From an uncultured Oscillospiraceae bacterium (GTDB lineage: Bacteria > Bacillota > Clostridia > Oscillospirales > Oscillospiraceae), in NCBI GenBank assembly GCA_944385595.1, contig CALWXY010000173.1, forward strand, positions 1 to 22,803: a stretch of 22,803 nucleotides of DNA. The letters are read 5' to 3'. This document shows, in pieces, positions 19,790-22,803 of this stretch (the first letter of the stretch is position 1; each line of letters starts with the position of its first letter). The translations under genes were made by a program, and so were the position numbers. The notes beneath the pieces were generated by a model. It was given only the letters and a program-made list of their open reading frames with translations. It was not told the DNA's origin and did no database searches.

Positions 19790-20596
19790 TTATATTGTAT
19801 ACAATTTATCCATTCCAAGCATACATAGAGCGTTCTTATAAAAAATGGCGTCGCGCACCTCGTCGGAGATGGGGAGGGTGTCGAAGAGGCGCAGCTCCCA
19901 CACCGGGGGATGCCAGGGCGCGTCGGAGCCGAAGAGGACATGCTCCGCGCCGAAGTGCTCTATGAGGTCGACGGCGAACTGGCGGATGTTGGTCCCGTAG
20001 CCGAAAGAGGTGTCGATGTTCATGATCTCGGCGCGGGGGAGCATACGCATGACGTTCTCCGCGTCGTCGACGCCGCCCCAGTGCGCGGCGACCACGGGCG
20101 AGTCGAACCAGAGCAGGGCTTTGGCGAGGCGCTCGGGGGTGCAGTGATACGGGGGACGGAAGCCGTAGTCCGCGCCGGAGTGGAATACGGTGATAAAGCC
20201 CAGCTCGGAGATTTTGCGGTAAATGGGGCGCATTTTTTCGTCGTCGACGTAGAAGCCCTGATATTCCGGGTGGAACTTCAGGCCCTTGACGCCGAGGGCC
20301 TTGAGGCGCTCAAGCTCGTCGAGCGCGTCGGGCGCGTCGGGATGGACGGAGCCGAAGGCGATGATGCCGCGGCCTCCGCTCGCTATGGCGTGGTCGTTCG
20401 TGTGCGACTGCGAGGCGGGATTCGTGACAATGGGCAGCAGAACCGACAGGTCGACCCCGTCGCGCTGCATGAGCTCGCGGAGCGAGTCGGCCGTGCCGTC
20501 GGTGTGGGGGAAGAGGCCGGAGTCGCCGGCGAGCTTTTTCATGGCGCGCGCGGCGATTTTCTCCGGGAATGCGTGGGTGTGGAAATCTATCAGCAT
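19790..20596 (-). CDS. Amidohydrolase-2 family metal-dependent hydrolase/decarboxylase
   Basis: This 268-aa TIM-barrel enzyme belongs to the ACMSD-like amidohydrolase family, whose members hydrolyse or decarboxylate cyclic or aromatic acids. Expected metal and catalytic residues are all visible: His6 and His8 in FHTHAF, His109 in LKFHPE, His139 in VFHSG, His172 in AAHWGG, and Asp225 in FGSDAPW. AAAGGTGAT lies upstream of the ATG. A possible promoter on the minus strand has TATAAT at 20626-20631 (given in plus coordinates). The gene is monocistronic and divergent from ftsH. No neighbour indicates the substrate. Confidence 0.88.
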   Translation of the reverse strand: MLIDFHTHAFPEKIAARAMKKLAGDSGLFPHTDGTADSLRELMQRDGVDLSVLLPIVTNPASQSHTNDHAIASGGRGIIAFGSVHPDAPDALDELERLKALGVKGLKFHPEYQGFYVDDEKMRPIYRKISELGFITVFHSGADYGFRPPYHCTPERLAKALLWFDSPVVAAHWGGVDDAENVMRMLPRAEIMNIDTSFGYGTNIRQFAVDLIEHFGAEHVLFGSDAPWHPPVWELRLFDTLPISDEVRDAIFYKNALCMLGMDKLYTI

Positions 20597-20749
20597 TTAA
20601 TCACCTTTGAAACAGAATTGACTACATTATAGTACCAAATTACCGCGCTGAAAACAGTTAAAATGACAAAAATTTAAAGTATATACACAAATGCCGGTGG
20701 TGCGGGTGCTATCCTATTATAAATTTAATAATAAGTTGAAGGGGTATTG

Positions 20750-22639
20750 ATGAAAGACAAAAGAAAGATGATATATTACAGCTCGGTGCTGCTGTGCGTT
20801 GTGATAATTCTCAACAACCTCATCTTCCGCGGCCTGAACCAGGAGGTCGAGGACATCAGCTACGACGTGTTCCTCGACCAGGTGTACAGCATGAACATCA
20901 AAGAGGTCGAGGTCAGCACCGCCGAGGGTTACATCTACTACACGCTGAAAAACGATTTGCCGGGCGTCGAATCAAACGGCAAGGAGGACGTCGTGTACTC
21001 CACCGTCCTTATGGACGACTCCGAGCTGGTCGACAGGCTGTACGACTCCGGGGCGAAGTTCGGCCAGGTCGCGCCGGTCATCGTGCCGTGGTATGTTCAG
21101 GTGCTGGTGACCTATCTGCTGCCCATAGCCATTATCGTCCTGATGTGGCGCTTTGTGTTCAAGCGCATGGGCGGGCTCGGCGGCGGCAACGTCATGAGCT
21201 TCGGCAAGTCCAACGCCAAGATCTACGCCAAGGACCAGACCGGCAAGACATTCGCGGACGTGGCCGGCCAGGAGGAGGCCAAGGAGAGCCTGCTCGAGAT
21301 AGTCGACTTCCTGCACGACCCGCACAAATACGAGGAGATAGGCGCGAAGCTGCCGAAGGGCGCGCTGCTCGTCGGCCCTCCGGGCACGGGCAAGACGCTG
21401 CTGGCCCAGGCCGTCGCGGGCGAGGCCAACGTGCCGTTTTTCTCCATCTCCGGCTCGGAGTTCGTCGAGATGTTCGTCGGCATGGGCGCTGCGAAGGTGC
21501 GCGACCTGTTCAAGCAGGCCAATGAGAAGGCGCCGTGCATAGTGTTCATAGACGAGATAGACACCATAGGCAAAAAGCGCGACGGCGTCGGCATAGGCGG
21601 CAACGACGAGCGCGAGCAGACGCTCAACCAGCTCCTCGCGGAGATGGACGGCTTCGACGGACGGCGCGGCGTCGTCATCCTCGCTGCGACCAACCGCCCG
21701 GATACGCTGGACAAGGCGCTGATGCGCCCCGGCCGCTTCGACCGGCGCATACCCGTCGAGCTGCCCGACCTCGCCGGGCGCGAGGCGATACTCAGAGTCC
21801 ACGCCAAGGCCGTGAAGATCGACGGCTCCGTCGAGTTCTCGTCGGTTGCGAAGGCGACGCCCGGCGCCTCCGGCGCGGAGCTCGCGAACATTATAAATGA
21901 GGCGGCGCTGCACGCTGTGCGCAACCGCCGCAGATTCGTGACGCAGCAGGACCTCGAGGAGAGCGTCGACGTCATACTGGCCGGCGCTCAGCGCAAGGGC
22001 ATGGTCGTGTCCCAGCACGAGAAAGAGATCATCGCCTTCCACGAGGTCGGCCACGCCATCACCGCCGCCGTGCAGAAGAACAGCGCCCCGGTGCACAAGA
22101 TTACGATAATCCCGCGCACCTCCGGCGCCCTGGGCTTCACCATGCAGGTGGAGGAGGACGAGCACTTCCTCATGTCCCGCGAGGAGGTTTTCAACAAAAT
22201 AGTCACGCTCACCGGCGGCCGCGCCGCCGAGGAGCTCATATTCAACTCCATGACCACCGGCGCCGCCAACGACATCGAGCAGGCAACTCGCCTCGCGAGA
22301 TCCATGGTCACACGCTTCGGCATGAGCGAGGAGTTCGGCATGGTCGCGCTCGAGACGGTGACGAACCAGTACCTCGGCGGCGACACGTCGCTGGCCTGCT
22401 CCATGGACACCGCGACCAAGATCGACCAGGAGGTCGTCGCCATAGTCGACAAGGCCCACAGAGAAGCGACGGACATACTCCGCAAAAACATGCAGAAGCT
22501 CACGCAGATATCCTGGTACCTGATGGAGAAGGAGACCCTGACGGGCGACGAATTCATGGAGATGATGAACCAGCCCGCCGCCGTGCTCCCCGAGACCGGG
22601 GCGCAGGGGGAGGCTCTGCCCGAGAATGCCGGCGAGTGA
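20750..22639 (+). CDS. ftsH: ATP-dependent zinc metalloprotease FtsH
   Basis: This 629-aa membrane-bound AAA+ protease degrades misfolded membrane proteins and short-lived regulators. Membrane spans lie at about 8-25 and 112-135, with a small external domain between. The AAA+ module (about 165-410) has Walker A GPPGTGKT (209-216), Walker B IVFIDEID (264-271) and the second region of homology NRPDTLDKALMRPGRFDRR. The protease domain has the zinc motif HEVGH (431-435) and Asp508 as probable third ligand. The start is ATG 20750 behind GAAGGGG; an overlapping TTG at 20747 is less likely. The ending is short and lacks long extensions. HEVGH in place of the common HEAGH is a conservative variant of the HExxH motif. 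Confidence 0.96.
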   Translation: MKDKRKMIYYSSVLLCVVIILNNLIFRGLNQEVEDISYDVFLDQVYSMNIKEVEVSTAEGYIYYTLKNDLPGVESNGKEDVVYSTVLMDDSELVDRLYDSGAKFGQVAPVIVPWYVQVLVTYLLPIAIIVLMWRFVFKRMGGLGGGNVMSFGKSNAKIYAKDQTGKTFADVAGQEEAKESLLEIVDFLHDPHKYEEIGAKLPKGALLVGPPGTGKTLLAQAVAGEANVPFFSISGSEFVEMFVGMGAAKVRDLFKQANEKAPCIVFIDEIDTIGKKRDGVGIGGNDEREQTLNQLLAEMDGFDGRRGVVILAATNRPDTLDKALMRPGRFDRRIPVELPDLAGREAILRVHAKAVKIDGSVEFSSVAKATPGASGAELANIINEAALHAVRNRRRFVTQQDLEESVDVILAGAQRKGMVVSQHEKEIIAFHEVGHAITAAVQKNSAPVHKITIIPRTSGALGFTMQVEEDEHFLMSREEVFNKIVTLTGGRAAEELIFNSMTTGAANDIEQATRLARSMVTRFGMSEEFGMVALETVTNQYLGGDTSLACSMDTATKIDQEVVAIVDKAHREATDILRKNMQKLTQISWYLMEKETLTGDEFMEMMNQPAAVLPETGAQGEALPENAGE

Positions 22640-22660
22640 GCCGGCTGAAAGGAGACTCTA

Positions 22661-22803
22661 GTGAAAAGAAAACTGCTCGCCCTGCTGCTCGCCGCCGCGC
22701 TTCTGATAGGCGCGGCCCCGGCGGCCCTGGCCGCCGCGAGCGCGGACGATATGCTCGAGGTTCTCGCCGCGCTCGGCGTGATGAACGGCGACGAGAACGG
22801 CAA
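22661..22803 (+). CDS. Secreted protein, N-terminus only (possible SLH domain)
   Basis: The frame starts at GTG 22661 behind AAAGGAGA and runs off the window after 47 codons. It opens with a clear Sec signal peptide: KRK, then LLALLLAAALLIGAAPAALA, with probable cleavage after ALA. The mature start (SADDMLEVLAALGVMNGDENG) resembles the opening of an S-layer homology domain (hydrophobic helix then V/I-MNG-D). The SLH call rests on about 20 residues and is tentative. It lies 21 bp after ftsH and may be co-transcribed. Confidence 0.6.
   Translation, partial: MKRKLLALLLAAALLIGAAPAALAAASADDMLEVLAALGVMNGDENG

Noticed and set aside
20972..22459. Minus-strand frame opposite ftsH
   Set aside because: It is an antisense shadow of FtsH, with no ribosome binding site or recognisable domain.

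Overview
The window looks like the chromosome of a GC-rich anaerobic Firmicute, probably a gut-type clostridium (Oscillospirales or a relative). Four things suggest this. The Rnf operon has the gene order C-D-G-E-A-B that is usual in Clostridia. Ribosome binding sites are strong AGGAGG types. Intrinsic terminators with T-tracts are frequent. Codon third positions are strongly G/C in the housekeeping genes. No 16S or other taxonomic marker is present, so the lineage is an inference.

Region 1 (1-7021): a tRNA-Asp 3' end and a complete tRNA-Thr(GGT) are followed by an integrated element of about 6.9 kb with visibly lower GC than the rest. Its ends are a perfect 45-bp direct repeat (83-127 and 6948-6992) that copies the tRNA-Thr from the anticodon loop to CCA. 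The element carries a tyrosine integrase and a repressor on the minus strand. Divergently it carries a small Cro-like regulator, a Cys-rich protein, an excisionase-like HTH protein, a truncated DUF6291-like gene, a run of small hypothetical and zinc-ribbon genes, and one structural gene: an HK97-type prohead protease fused to a major capsid protein. No terminase, portal, tail or lysis gene is present, so it resembles a phage satellite or a heavily reduced prophage. The original tRNA terminator now lies beyond the right end at 6994-7021.

Region 2 (7055-13326): a polytopic membrane protein with paired Cys motifs is followed by a 0.5-kb AT-rich regulatory region with a 16-bp direct repeat. Next comes the complete rnfCDGEAB operon (ferredoxin:NAD+ oxidoreductase, a membrane ion pump), which ends at a strong terminator.

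Region 3 (13472-19350): a LysR-type regulator lies divergent from a three-gene operon of an MdcA-like malonate CoA-transferase, a CoA-acylating aldehyde dehydrogenase and a GntP-family permease. None of the other malonate decarboxylase subunits (ACP, beta/gamma decarboxylase, holo-ACP synthesis) is here. This suggests a carboxylate-to-acyl-CoA-to-semialdehyde route (or the reverse) rather than classical malonate decarboxylation. GC-rich stem-loops sit in both intergenic gaps of the operon.

Region 4 (19351-22803): a 439-bp gap contains a good promoter, a palindromic operator candidate and a long imperfect RNA hairpin, possibly an uncharacterised ncRNA. It is followed by an ACMSD-type amidohydrolase (minus strand), FtsH, and the start of a secreted protein.
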